Below, piece after piece: positions 8,501 to 17,184 of a stretch of 64,000 bases of DNA; within the stretch, counting starts at the first letter, position 1; every line of letters starts with the position of its first letter. The DNA lies in NCBI GenBank assembly GCA_964526295.1, contig CAZGKW010000003.1, positions 62,001 through 126,000 of the forward strand. Reading direction: 5' to 3'. Under the pieces are notes generated by a model. That model had not been told where the DNA came from and searched no databases. It saw only the letters and a program-made list of their open reading frames with translations. The translations under genes were made by a program, and so were the position numbers. The DNA comes from CAZGKW01 sp964526295. GTDB lineage: Bacteria; Planctomycetota; Phycisphaerae; FEN-1346.

Positions 8501-10036
8501 TCACGCGAACAGGTTGCGGTCGAGGCGGCGGTACTGGACGGCCTCGGCCAGGTGCGTGGCGGAGATCTCCGGCGCCGCCTCCAGGTCGGCGATGGTCCGG
8601 GCGGTCCGGAGGATCTTGTCGTGGGCCCGGGCCGAGAGGCCCATCTCGTGCATCGCCTGCTTCAGGATGCTCTCCCCCGCCGCGTCCAGGCCGCAGTGTT
8701 TCTTCACCTGCCGGTGCGACATGCGGGCGTTGGCGCGGCGGGCGTCGCCGAAGCGCTGGGCCTGGATGCGGCGGGCCCGCTCGACCTGGTCCCGCATCGC
8801 TTGGCTGGTGGTCCCCTCGCCGCGGCCGCGCAGTTCCCGGTACGGCACGGCGGGCACGTCGAGGTGGATGTCGATCCGGTCGAGGAGCGGCCCGGAGATC
8901 TTCCCCATGTACGCCTGGACCTGCCGCGGCGTGCAGTGGCACTCCCGCTTCGGGTCGGTCATGTAGCCGCACGGGCACGGGTTGAGGGCGGCGACGAGCA
9001 TGATCCGGGCCGGAAACGTCAGGCTGGCCTGGGCCCGGCTGATCGTGACGACGCCGTCCTCCAGCGGCTGCCTGAGGACCTCGAGCGTGTGCCGGTTGAA
9101 CTCCGGCAGCTCGTCGAGGAACAGGACGCCGTGATGGGCCAGGCTGACCTCGCCGGGCGTCGGGTACGTCCCGCCGCCGATCAGGCCGGCCTCGCTCGTC
9201 GTGTGATGGGGCGAGCGGAAGGGCCGCGTCGCGATGATCGCTTCACCGGCCGAGAGGAGGCCGACGCTCGAGTAGACGCGGGTCGTCTCGAGCGATTCCT
9301 CCAAGTCCAGGAGCGGCAAGATCGTCGGCAGCCGCCGGGCGAGCATCGTCTTGCCCGCCCCGGGCGGACCGACCATCAGGACGTTGTGCCCGCCGGCGGC
9401 GGCGATCGTCAGCGCCCGCTTGGCGTGCTCCTGACCGCGGACGTCGGCGAAGTCGACCTCCGCGCCGCGGGCCTCCTCGAAAGCCGCCTCCAGGTCGATC
9501 GCCGACGGCTCGATCTCAAGCTCGCCCGTCAGGAACCCCACCGCCTGGGCCAGGGCCTTGACGGGGACGATCTCGACACCCGAGACGACCGCCGCCTCGC
9601 GAGCGTTTTCGGCCGGCAGGATGAGACCCTTGAGCCCGGCGTCCCTGGCCGTCAGGGCCATCGACAGGGCCCCTTTGACCGGTCGGACGGACCCGTCGAG
9701 GGCCAACTCGCCGACGCCGGCGTAATCGCGAAGGCGGTCCGAGAGGAGCTGGCCGGTCGCCGAGAGGGCCCCGAGGGCCAGCGGCAGGTCGAACGCCGGG
9801 CCTTCCTTGCGGATGTCGGCCGGGGCGAGGTTAATGGTGATGCGGGTGTCGCCGCCCGGCCAGCGGTAGCCGGAGTTCTTGATCGCCGCCGCGACGCGGT
9901 CCTTCGATTCCTTGACGGCCGCATCCGGGAGGCCCACGACGACGATGGCGGGCATGCCGCTCCGGACGTCGAACTCGACCTCCGCGACGTACCCGTCGAT
10001 GCCGAAGACGCCGACCGAAACCACCTTGCCGAGCAT
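8501..10036 (-). CDS. comM: YifB/ComM family Mg-chelatase-like AAA+ ATPase
   Basis: 511 residues, the usual length. The N-terminal Lon-protease-like ChlI domain (about 20-150) includes VVGLPDAAVKESKDRVAAAI and ITINLAPADIRKEGPAFDLP. The AAA+ domain has Walker A GPPGAGKT near residue 223 and Walker B VLFLDELPEF, then a C-terminal Mg-chelatase domain ending AVQYRRLDRNLFA. In naturally competent bacteria ComM is a hexameric helicase promoting branch migration during transformation; in others its role is less clear. Start: ATG at 10036 with GGAG six bases upstream; the longer in-frame extension is not family-like. Confidence 0.92.
   Translation of the reverse strand: MLGKVVSVGVFGIDGYVAEVEFDVRSGMPAIVVVGLPDAAVKESKDRVAAAIKNSGYRWPGGDTRITINLAPADIRKEGPAFDLPLALGALSATGQLLSDRLRDYAGVGELALDGSVRPVKGALSMALTARDAGLKGLILPAENAREAAVVSGVEIVPVKALAQAVGFLTGELEIEPSAIDLEAAFEEARGAEVDFADVRGQEHAKRALTIAAAGGHNVLMVGPPGAGKTMLARRLPTILPLLDLEESLETTRVYSSVGLLSAGEAIIATRPFRSPHHTTSEAGLIGGGTYPTPGEVSLAHHGVLFLDELPEFNRHTLEVLRQPLEDGVVTISRAQASLTFPARIMLVAALNPCPCGYMTDPKRECHCTPRQVQAYMGKISGPLLDRIDIHLDVPAVPYRELRGRGEGTTSQAMRDQVERARRIQAQRFGDARRANARMSHRQVKKHCGLDAAGESILKQAMHEMGLSARAHDKILRTARTIADLEAAPEISATHLAEAVQYRRLDRNLFA
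8505..8534. repeat. 30-bp direct repeat, copy B (inside comM 3' end)
   Basis: Native copy within the last codons of comM; identical to 7894-7923. Identity stops abruptly after the shared GTAC on the gene-internal side. Confidence 0.8.
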
Positions 10037-10237
10037 GCGCCGCTCCGTGCGAATGGCTGTATGTACGCGCCACGGAAGGGCGGCCATGCTACCGCGCCGG
10101 CACGGGAGGGGCAATGGGAAAGCCCGGCTGAGGCCGGTCCCCGACGGGCCCCGCCGCGCCGAGGCTTCGGCGCACGCTCTGTGCCGAGGGTCGTGCGGGA
10201 GACGACAGGGGAGTCCGCCGGATGCGTCGCCGGACGC

Positions 10238-10717
10238 TCAGTACGGCCGGGCCCGGCGGAGCGCTCCCTGGAGGTCCGTCAGGTGCCGCTGCTCCTCTTG
10301 GACGATGGCTTGGACGGTTTCGGCGGCCGCCGGCACGGCTTCGGCCAGGCGGCTGAAGAAGCGGACGGCGTGCTGCTCCATCGAGACGGCCATCTCCAGG
10401 GCGTCCGGCAGGCTACCCTTCATGGCGACGCGCCGGACCTCGGCCGGCTTGGGCAGCACGTCGGCGGCCATGAGCCGCTCCAGCTCGGCCAGGTGGTCTT
10501 CGCTCGGGAGCGTGCGGCCCCCGTCGGCGGCCAGGTCGCGTTCGAGGCGACGGTAGGTCTCGAGGTGCCGGTGCTCGTCGTCCGCCAGCCGGCGACAAAG
10601 CTGGATCACGTCGGCCGAATCGCAGACACCCGCCAGGGAGCGATAGAATTCGAGGCCCCGCTGCTCCAGGGCCACGGCCGTCCGTACGACCTCTGCGGCG
10701 GTTACCTGTCCAATCAT
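10238..10717 (-). CDS. Ferritin-like (rubrerythrin-type) di-iron protein
   Basis: 159 residues. The ATG at 10717 is preceded by GGAGGA seven bases upstream; the ATG at 10732 overlaps that site and is rejected. Two repeated helical halves carry metal-binding patterns: ALEQRGLEFYRSLA with DDEHRHLE, then SMEQHAVRFFSRLA with QEEQRHLTD. This is the four-helix ferritin-like pattern of rubrerythrin and related proteins. The C-terminal rubredoxin domain (CxxC pairs) of classical rubrerythrin is absent. Likely cytoplasmic and involved in peroxide or iron handling; the substrate is inferred from family only. Confidence 0.82.
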   Translation of the reverse strand: MIGQVTAAEVVRTAVALEQRGLEFYRSLAGVCDSADVIQLCRRLADDEHRHLETYRRLERDLAADGGRTLPSEDHLAELERLMAADVLPKPAEVRRVAMKGSLPDALEMAVSMEQHAVRFFSRLAEAVPAAAETVQAIVQEEQRHLTDLQGALRRARPY

Positions 10718-10955
10718 GTGAGAGTCCTCCATCCACAGCGCGGCCGGCTCCCGCAGCCCGTCTGCGGAAGCCGTGAAGGTCGGCTCGTTGCGCTCTGATT
10801 ATCGGCGTTACGGCGGTCCAGGCTTCACCGAACCGAGGGGCGGGGGGACCGAAGCGAGCCGTGGGGTTTCCGGCGAGGCACTGCCTTCGCCCAGGGCCGG
10901 GAGGCGACGGCCGAACCGGTTGACTTCGCGGACGCCTGAGAGAGGAGGACGGGTG

Positions 10956-12010
10956 TCACTTCAGCTTCCGGATTTCCTCCGGCACGCTCTCCATCGGCTT
11001 GACGGCGATCACTTGGCGGTTTTCGGACGCGATCATCCCGGTTCCCTTGATCCAGAGCTGACCGACGAGCTGCCGCCACGTCCCCCGATCGATGGAGAAC
11101 TCGCCCCGAGGGCGTAGCCGGCGTGCATGGACGTGGGGACGCCTTCCCCGCCGCCGAACGGGCCCTTGAAGGTCCCTTCGACGCCCTCCAGGACTAGATA
11201 CTCGATAGTGGCGACGCGGTCGCCATCGGGCGTCTCGGTCACGGCGACCAGCTTGGCCTGATTCCGGTGTGCGGCCCGGTCGCAGACGAAGCCATGCCCC
11301 ATCGAGATCAGGTTCATCTCCAGGGGCCAGGTGTCGCCGACCTTGACGGGGCGGCCGGGCAGCTCGAGCATCATGGCCACGAGGTTCTTCTGGCGGCCCT
11401 CGAGATAAAAGGAAACGATCTTTCCGCGTGGGGTGATCTCGCCCCGAAGCTGAACCGTGCCCTCCATCTTTCGGGCCATCCGCTTGAGAAACGCATCCGG
11501 CCCGTCCTCCTCGTCGGGCGGTTTCGGGTCTTGCGACTCGGGGGACGGACCCAGGATCATCCGTGCGGCGAGGTTGCCGTTCGGCCGCGGCGCGAGGACC
11601 CACGTCATCGAGTAGGACGCGGGGAAATCGTCGGCGAGGTCGCCGAAGAGCTCCCTGAAGGCCTTGCCGAGCTCGGCGAAGCTCTCGTCGCCGGGGTCGG
11701 TGCCGATTTCGGCGTGAGGCTCCTCCTCGGGCGCGTCCGCGTCGTCCTTGCCCGGCGAGCCCTCGTCGCCGGGCTCCCTGGCCCAATCGTCCATCATCTC
11801 CCTGAGCATCTTCGCCATCCCGCTGAAGTCCGCCGCGCCACCCCCGGTCCGCACGGACTCCATCGAGACCTTCAGCCCGAGGGCCCCGCCCGGCGGCGCC
11901 TTCCACTGGAGCAGGACCAGTTCGCCGTCAGGAGGCGCCCCGGCATAGGTGGGGCCGCAGGCCGTCGGGACCAGGGCGATCAGGAACACCTGGAGAAGCC
12001 GTCGAGACAT
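10956..12010 (-). pseudogene. Exported protein of unknown function, broken by one frameshift
   Basis: The gene starts at ATG 12010 with AAGGAGGT upstream and a signal sequence (MSRRLLQVFLIALVPTACG, possibly a weak lipobox). The frame runs to about 11107, where coding continuity moves to another frame that ends in IRKLK at 10956. The slip coincides with a four-C run at 11104-11107 (GGGG on the coding strand); one extra G would restore a 351-residue protein. The middle has an acidic low-complexity stretch, and the C-terminal part (GDTWPLEMNLISMG, then SIDRGTWRQLVGQ) resembles DUF6263-like proteins, a tentative match. Either a real pseudogene or a consensus error. Confidence 0.7.
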
Positions 12011-12107
12011 GGCAGACCTCCTTCGAGCCGGCGCAGCCGGAATCGGGAGATGTCGGCATTCTACCGCGCGATCCGGCCGGCTGCACCCGCCGATCCGCGC
12101 GGACGCC

Positions 12108-13556
12108 TCAGGGGAAGCGCAGGCCCAGGACCCACTGTTCCCACCGCCCCTGGAAGGCCGCCATGTCCTTCTCGCCGAGGACGCGCTTGAGCGTCTCGTA
12201 GCCGGTGGAATCGTCCGCATGGCTCTTGTGGAAGGCGTGGTAGAACTCGCCCAGGAGGCCCTTCTCCTGGAGGTAGTAGCAGAGGTAGCGGGCCTGGGCG
12301 TAGTTGCGACCCGAGGCCATGCTGCGGAACTGGCGGTCGGTCGTGCCCGTCAGCTCCTCCAAGGGCGGCACTTTCCGCGCCCGGATGGCGTCCTGGAGGC
12401 CCTTCAGCCGCCAGTTCGTCAGGCCGACGATCCGGCCGTCCCGCTCACTCGACTGCTCGTAGAGCGAGGCGAGGCCCTCGTCGAACCACGTGGGGCACGC
12501 CGGGAAGTTCGCCCGCATGTACGGATGGACGATCTCGTGGACGAGGGTCCCTCCGCCAGTGGCGATATTCATGATGAGCGCGTTATCGCGGTGGGAGAAG
12601 TAGCCGAACGGCGTGTCGGGCTCGTCGCCGAACAGCTCCTTCGTATGCTTCCGGTAGCTCGCCCTGTCGTTGAACAGCCAGACGTCGATGATCTCGGCCG
12701 GGGCCTTCTCGAAGTAGGCGTCCTTCAGGCGGTCGACGGCCCACTTGACGGTCCGCACGCTGCGGTAGCGGACGGTCGAGGGCGGCTCGTCGCCCAGGAC
12801 GACGAACGGCGGCTGGACGACGATCGTGAAGCCCTCCGGCACGCCGCGCTTCAAGCCCCGGACGTGCTGGGCGAAGTCGGCTGCCGTGTGGCCCTCGGGC
12901 CGTGCCGGCGGACGGATGCGGCCGGGCTTCAAGGGAATGCGGACCAGCAGCCACCGCTTCTCGGTGTACTTCAGCGGCCACAGCGAGAGGAACCGTTCGC
13001 GCTTCATCCGCCGATAGGCGCCGCCCGTCTCGGCCGGCTCGTGGTAGAGAAGCTCGTCCGACGCCGGGTCGTGCCCCAGCACCAGGCGGAAGTGCTCCGT
13101 GGCGTCGTCGCCGTCCGAGGTCCGCATGCAGACGATCGACGGGACGCGCCGCTCGAGGTCGGTCCGCAGCGCGTCCCACTCCTTGCTCGCGCCCTTCCCG
13201 CCCTCCTTCGCGTCGATCCAGTGGCTCACTGTGCCGACGCGGAAACCGACCGCCTCCAGCCCGGCGACCAGCTCCCGCGTGCGGCACCCGCGGCCCATCG
13301 CCGGGTCGAGGCCCGAGGCGGCGAACACGTCGTCCTGGGTGATCTCGTGGCCGAGCTTCCGCAGGTACATCTCGGCGCACGCCTCGCCGCAGAAGTCGGG
13401 CCTCTGGCGAACATGCGGCACGCCCTCAATAGCGACGGCCTGCGGCGCCGGTCCCTCAGGCTCGTCGGCCTCAGCCCGCGTGCCGAAACCGGCCGGGGCC
13501 AGCGCGACGGTCATCATCACCAAGAGGATCGGGTTCGTCCGGCTCGCGTCGGCCAT
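12108..13556 (-). CDS. Exported fusion of a C39-like cysteine peptidase and an HExxH metallopeptidase
   Basis: 482 residues, with a signal peptide (MADASRTNPILLVMMTVALAP...). Residues about 40-200 read as a papain-like/C39 domain: VPHVRQRPDFCGEACAEMYL places a Cys in the usual nucleophile position, and HFRLVLGHDP gives a candidate His. Residues about 270-480 carry a zinc metallopeptidase core, TLVHEIVHPYMRANF then WFDEGLASLYE: HExxH plus a downstream Glu, as in gluzincins of the DUF1570 type. Two different protease types in one chain is unusual. Start: ATG at 13556 with AAGGAGA upstream. Convergent or divergent partners give no further hint. Confidence 0.82.
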   Translation of the reverse strand: MADASRTNPILLVMMTVALAPAGFGTRAEADEPEGPAPQAVAIEGVPHVRQRPDFCGEACAEMYLRKLGHEITQDDVFAASGLDPAMGRGCRTRELVAGLEAVGFRVGTVSHWIDAKEGGKGASKEWDALRTDLERRVPSIVCMRTSDGDDATEHFRLVLGHDPASDELLYHEPAETGGAYRRMKRERFLSLWPLKYTEKRWLLVRIPLKPGRIRPPARPEGHTAADFAQHVRGLKRGVPEGFTIVVQPPFVVLGDEPPSTVRYRSVRTVKWAVDRLKDAYFEKAPAEIIDVWLFNDRASYRKHTKELFGDEPDTPFGYFSHRDNALIMNIATGGGTLVHEIVHPYMRANFPACPTWFDEGLASLYEQSSERDGRIVGLTNWRLKGLQDAIRARKVPPLEELTGTTDRQFRSMASGRNYAQARYLCYYLQEKGLLGEFYHAFHKSHADDSTGYETLKRVLGEKDMAAFQGRWEQWVLGLRFP

Positions 13557-13649
13557 GCCTGAGGGTCTCCTTGGGCCCATTGCTCCCCCACCATTAGACA
13601 CGTCGGGGCGGCCTGCGTTCGAGGGAAAACCGGCCCCTCGACGAATCGC

Positions 13650-13678
13650 TTGATTCGCCTCGCTCCCCTCACTATCGT
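13650..13678 (+). promoter_or_regulatory. Candidate sigma70-type promoter
   Basis: TTGATT and TATCGT separated by 17 bp, ending 23 bp before the ATG of the plus-strand membrane protein and within the divergent gap. Confidence 0.4.
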
Positions 13679-13701
13679 ACGAGCCCGAAGGTGGATTCGT
13701 C

Positions 13702-14679
13702 ATGACCAGCCGCCCCTCGGGCCCGTCGAGCCGCCGGTCCTACCCGGCGACCTATCCCCCGCGACCGCTGCTGCGCGTCCTCGTCGCCCTGGCGCTCAAC
13801 CTCGCCCTCGTTCTTGCGGTTGCCGTCTTGGCGTCGAAGCACGAGGGGCTGCCCGAGCTGACGGCCAACACGCTGCTCGTAGGCCTGCTGCCGGTCTCGG
13901 CGGCGATGGGGCTTCTCGTGGCGTGCCGTCGGATGGACTTCTCGCTGCCGGCGCTCTTCATCCTGGCGGCGATGCTCCGGGCCAACAGGTTCGCCATGAG
14001 CGACCACGGAGCGACGGCACGCCTGGCGGTCACGGCGGGCCTCTGCGCCGGCGTGTGCCTGGCGGCGGCCGTGGTCACCTGGTACGGTCGCATCGCCAGC
14101 GCCCTCTGGACAGCCCTGGTGGCGCTGGGCGCGGTGGCGATTGCGGCCAAGGCGAAGCCCCTGCCCGTGCCGCTGACGACGGTCGCGGGGTGGCCCTGGC
14201 CGGCGGCGGTCGGGGCATCGATGGGCTTCCTCCTGCTCGGCGCCGTGGTGCTCGGGGCAGGACGGGTGGTCTCGCCGCCGTCCAGGCCGCCGCTCGTAGG
14301 CTCCGGCATCCGGGACTTGGCGGGTCTGGCGGCGGCGTGGGTGATCGCGGGCTTGGCGGTGGCGCTGGCGGCCGCCAGCGAGGACGCCGTCAAGGCGGCC
14401 GACGACGCGCTCGGCGTCTACTCGGCACCGCTCGCGGCGGCGGCCCTCAGCGGGGCGATCATCCTGCGCGGCCGATGGGGCGCCGTGGCGGCCGTCGTCC
14501 TGGCGTCGGTGGGGCACCTCGTGTGGGCCCTGGCCACCAGCGCCAACCTCGGCGACCGGACGGCGGATCTGCTTCTGCCGGCGGCGGGGCCGCTGGCCGC
14601 CGTGCCGCTGTACCTGCTGATCGACGCTGCGATCCGCCGCTGGACGCGTGAATCGGCGCCCACCGGCCTGATGGCCTGA
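13702..14679 (+). CDS. Polytopic membrane protein, unknown function
   Basis: 325 residues, almost entirely hydrophobic, with about nine or ten predicted helices rich in Ala, Leu and Val. The ATG at 13702 follows GAAGGTGG. Parts such as TLLVGLLPVSAAMGLLVAC with CRRMDFSLPALFILAAML are faintly reminiscent of sugar-type ABC permeases, but no cognate ATPase or binding protein is adjacent and the match is too weak to assign. It precedes a sulfatase on the same strand by 95 bp. Confidence 0.7.
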   Translation: MTSRPSGPSSRRSYPATYPPRPLLRVLVALALNLALVLAVAVLASKHEGLPELTANTLLVGLLPVSAAMGLLVACRRMDFSLPALFILAAMLRANRFAMSDHGATARLAVTAGLCAGVCLAAAVVTWYGRIASALWTALVALGAVAIAAKAKPLPVPLTTVAGWPWPAAVGASMGFLLLGAVVLGAGRVVSPPSRPPLVGSGIRDLAGLAAAWVIAGLAVALAAASEDAVKAADDALGVYSAPLAAAALSGAIILRGRWGAVAAVVLASVGHLVWALATSANLGDRTADLLLPAAGPLAAVPLYLLIDAAIRRWTRESAPTGLMA

Positions 14680-14774
14680 CTTCAACCGCCATGGGCGAAG
14701 CGCGCCGGGCAAGCCCGGCGGCGAAACGCGCCGGTCGCCGCGTTTCAACCGTTCGAATCCATTGAAGCGGATCG

Positions 14775-16247
14775 ATGGCACCACCGAACCTCCTGTTCCT
14801 GTTCACCGACGAGCAGCGATTCGACACGCTCGGATGCTATGGCAACGAGCGGATCGAAACGCCCTGCCTCGACCGCCTGGCCGCCGAGAGCACCTGCTTC
14901 GAGCGGTGCTACGTCACCCAGCCGGTGTGCACGCCGTCGCGGTCGAGCATCATGACTGGCCTCTGGCCCCACACCACGGGGTGCACGGAGAACAACGTCC
15001 CTCTGCCGGACGACGTGCCGACGCTGGCCGAGATGCTCTCCAAGGGCGACTACGCGACGGGCTACTTCGGGAAGTGGCACCTCGGGGACGAGATCTTCGC
15101 CCAGCACGGCTTCGTCGAGTGGCGGAGCATCGAGGACGGCTATCACCGCTGGTACCGCGAGGGGCGCGACCCCGACGCCCGGTCGACGTACCATCACTGG
15201 CTGATCGACCACGGCTTCGCGCCGAAGGACGGCGAGCGGTTCGGGCGCGACGAGGCGGCCCGGCTGCCGGAGGCGTTCTCGAAGCCGGCCTACCTGGCCC
15301 AGGAAGCGTCGCGGTCCATCCGCCATCACCGGACCCGGCCCTGGTGCCTGTACGTCAACTTCCTCGAGCCGCACATGCCGTTCTTCGGCCCCCGCGACGA
15401 CCAGTACGACCCGACCGAGGTGGCCCTGCCGGCGAACTTCGACGCTCCGCCGACCGACGACCAGCCCCTGAAGACCAGGCTCTTCCATCGGGCCTATCGC
15501 GAGCGGGGCCACAGCGGTCTGCCCCTGGAGACCGAGGCCGACTGGCGGCGGATGATCGCCAACTACTGGGGCCTGGTGGGCCTCGTCGACACCCACGTCG
15601 GCACCATCCTCCGGACGCTCGATGCGTGCGACCTGGCGCACCGGACGATCGTCGTCTACACGTCGGACCACGGCGACATGATGGGAAGCCACCGGCTGAT
15701 CGCCAAGTGCGTCCAGCTCGAGGAGGCCGTCCGTGCGCCGCTGCTGGTGCGCCTGCCGGGCCAACGGAAAGCACGACGCGTGGCCGGGCCGGTCAGCCAG
15801 ATCGACCTGGTCCCGACGCTGCTCGACCTGATGGGTCAGCCGGTCCCGGACGGCCTGCCGGGACGGAGCTTGCGCGGTCCCCTGGAGGGCGCCGAGGACG
15901 AGCCGGGCGAAGACGTCTTCATCGAGTGGAACGGACCGAACTGCGGGCTGGCCGGCGACGTCGTGGGCCGGGTCGAGCTGCCCGAGGGGCTCCGGGCCGA
16001 GGTCGACCCGGCCGAGGCCGTCGAGGCGATCACCGACCCGATCCGAACCATCATCACGCCGGACGGATGGAAGCTCAACTGGAGCCCCCGCGGCGAGCAC
16101 GAACTCTATCACCTGGCGGACGATCCGGGCGAGACGCAGAACCTGGCTGTCGAGGAAGCGAACCGGCCGCAAATGCGGAAACTCGCCGACCGGATCCGGG
16201 CCTGGCAGGAGCGGACCGGCGACACGACCGACCTCCCCGACCTCTGA
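14775..16247 (+). CDS. Sulfatase (FGly-dependent, type I)
   Basis: 490 residues, family-typical. The N-terminal metal site NLLFLFTDEQRFDTLGCYGN and the signature CTPSRSSIMTG are present; the Cys of CxPSR is the one converted to formylglycine by FGE or an anaerobic SME. Additional metal ligands appear in YTSDHGDMMGSH. No signal peptide is evident, so a cytoplasmic location is possible. Such sulfatases cleave sulfate esters from polysaccharides or glycans and are abundant in Planctomycetota. The maturase gene is not in the window. The ribosome binding site is weak (GAAGCGG). Confidence 0.93.
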   Translation: MAPPNLLFLFTDEQRFDTLGCYGNERIETPCLDRLAAESTCFERCYVTQPVCTPSRSSIMTGLWPHTTGCTENNVPLPDDVPTLAEMLSKGDYATGYFGKWHLGDEIFAQHGFVEWRSIEDGYHRWYREGRDPDARSTYHHWLIDHGFAPKDGERFGRDEAARLPEAFSKPAYLAQEASRSIRHHRTRPWCLYVNFLEPHMPFFGPRDDQYDPTEVALPANFDAPPTDDQPLKTRLFHRAYRERGHSGLPLETEADWRRMIANYWGLVGLVDTHVGTILRTLDACDLAHRTIVVYTSDHGDMMGSHRLIAKCVQLEEAVRAPLLVRLPGQRKARRVAGPVSQIDLVPTLLDLMGQPVPDGLPGRSLRGPLEGAEDEPGEDVFIEWNGPNCGLAGDVVGRVELPEGLRAEVDPAEAVEAITDPIRTIITPDGWKLNWSPRGEHELYHLADDPGETQNLAVEEANRPQMRKLADRIRAWQERTGDTTDLPDL

Positions 16248-16337
16248 GCCGTGCGCCGCGAGCGCCGGCCCCCTCCAGTGGGCCTCAACCGCGCGAACTC
16301 ACTTGTCCCGAAGCGGCGGGGCAATATGGTAGGGCCC

Positions 16338-17144
16338 ATGCGCGACGCCGAACGCGAGAACCAGCAGGAGATCGACCGCCTGAACCAGCGGGGCGGGCGG
16401 ATGCTCAGCCTCACGGACCTCCTGGAGGCCGGCACCGTCGGCCTCGACATGGCCGCCGAGATGGCCCGCGTCGCGGCGGCGGGCGGCTCGTTCCTGACGG
16501 CGGCGGGACCCGGCGGCGTGGGCAAGACCACGCTCATGGGGGCCCTCCTCGCGTTCCTCCCGCCGGGGACTCGCATCCGGCCGGTCGATTCCGAGCGGAC
16601 GCTTCGGCGCCTGGCCGACCGCGAGCCGGACGGGCCCGAGTGCCTCGTCGTCCACGAGATCGGTGCCGGGCCCTACTACGCCTACCTGTGGGGCCCCGCC
16701 GTGGGGCGATACTTCGACGTGGCGACGGGGCCCGGCCGGTCGCTGGCGTCGAACCTCCACGCCGAGACGTACGACGAGGCGGTCGCCCAGCTCACAGGGC
16801 CGCCCCTCGGCGTCGCGCCCGAGACGGTCGGGCGGATCGATCTGCTGGCGTTTATGGCCCGCAGCCATGGCAAGCGCCGCGTCACCGAGGTCTGGCGCAG
16901 GAGCGAGGCCGTTCGAGCCGTGAACGGGAGTTTGCGGGTAGGTTCGAACTCGGTCAGCCTTCAAAAGCGGGCCTGGCTCTGGCGCCCCGCCGACGACGCC
17001 TTCGAGCGGACGGCCTCGCGGCCAGAAGACAGAGAGCTCGCGCGCTTCCGCGAGTTCTTCCGAAGAGCGCACCAGGACCGGTGCCTGATCATGGAGGACC
17101 TGCGCGCCCGGGCCCTGGAGGAATTGTTCGCGCCCGGCCAATGA
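16338..17144 (+). CDS. Stand-alone secretion-type (VirB11/PilT-like) P-loop NTPase
   Basis: 268 residues from ATG 16338; an ATG at 16326 is an alternative. Walker A is GPGGVGKTTLM, a Walker B-like segment is CLVVHEIG, and SNLHAETYDEA matches the His box of secretion ATPases. The N-terminal domain of type II/IV secretion ATPases is missing, as is any neighbouring pilus or secretion gene. A TTGTCC/TATGGT pair 16 bp apart ends just before 16338, so translation could be leaderless. Function beyond NTP hydrolysis is unknown. Confidence 0.72.
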   Translation: MRDAERENQQEIDRLNQRGGRMLSLTDLLEAGTVGLDMAAEMARVAAAGGSFLTAAGPGGVGKTTLMGALLAFLPPGTRIRPVDSERTLRRLADREPDGPECLVVHEIGAGPYYAYLWGPAVGRYFDVATGPGRSLASNLHAETYDEAVAQLTGPPLGVAPETVGRIDLLAFMARSHGKRRVTEVWRRSEAVRAVNGSLRVGSNSVSLQKRAWLWRPADDAFERTASRPEDRELARFREFFRRAHQDRCLIMEDLRARALEELFAPGQ

Positions 17145-17184
17145 CACCGGCCCGGCCGGCACGGTAACCGACCGCGCAGGGCCG

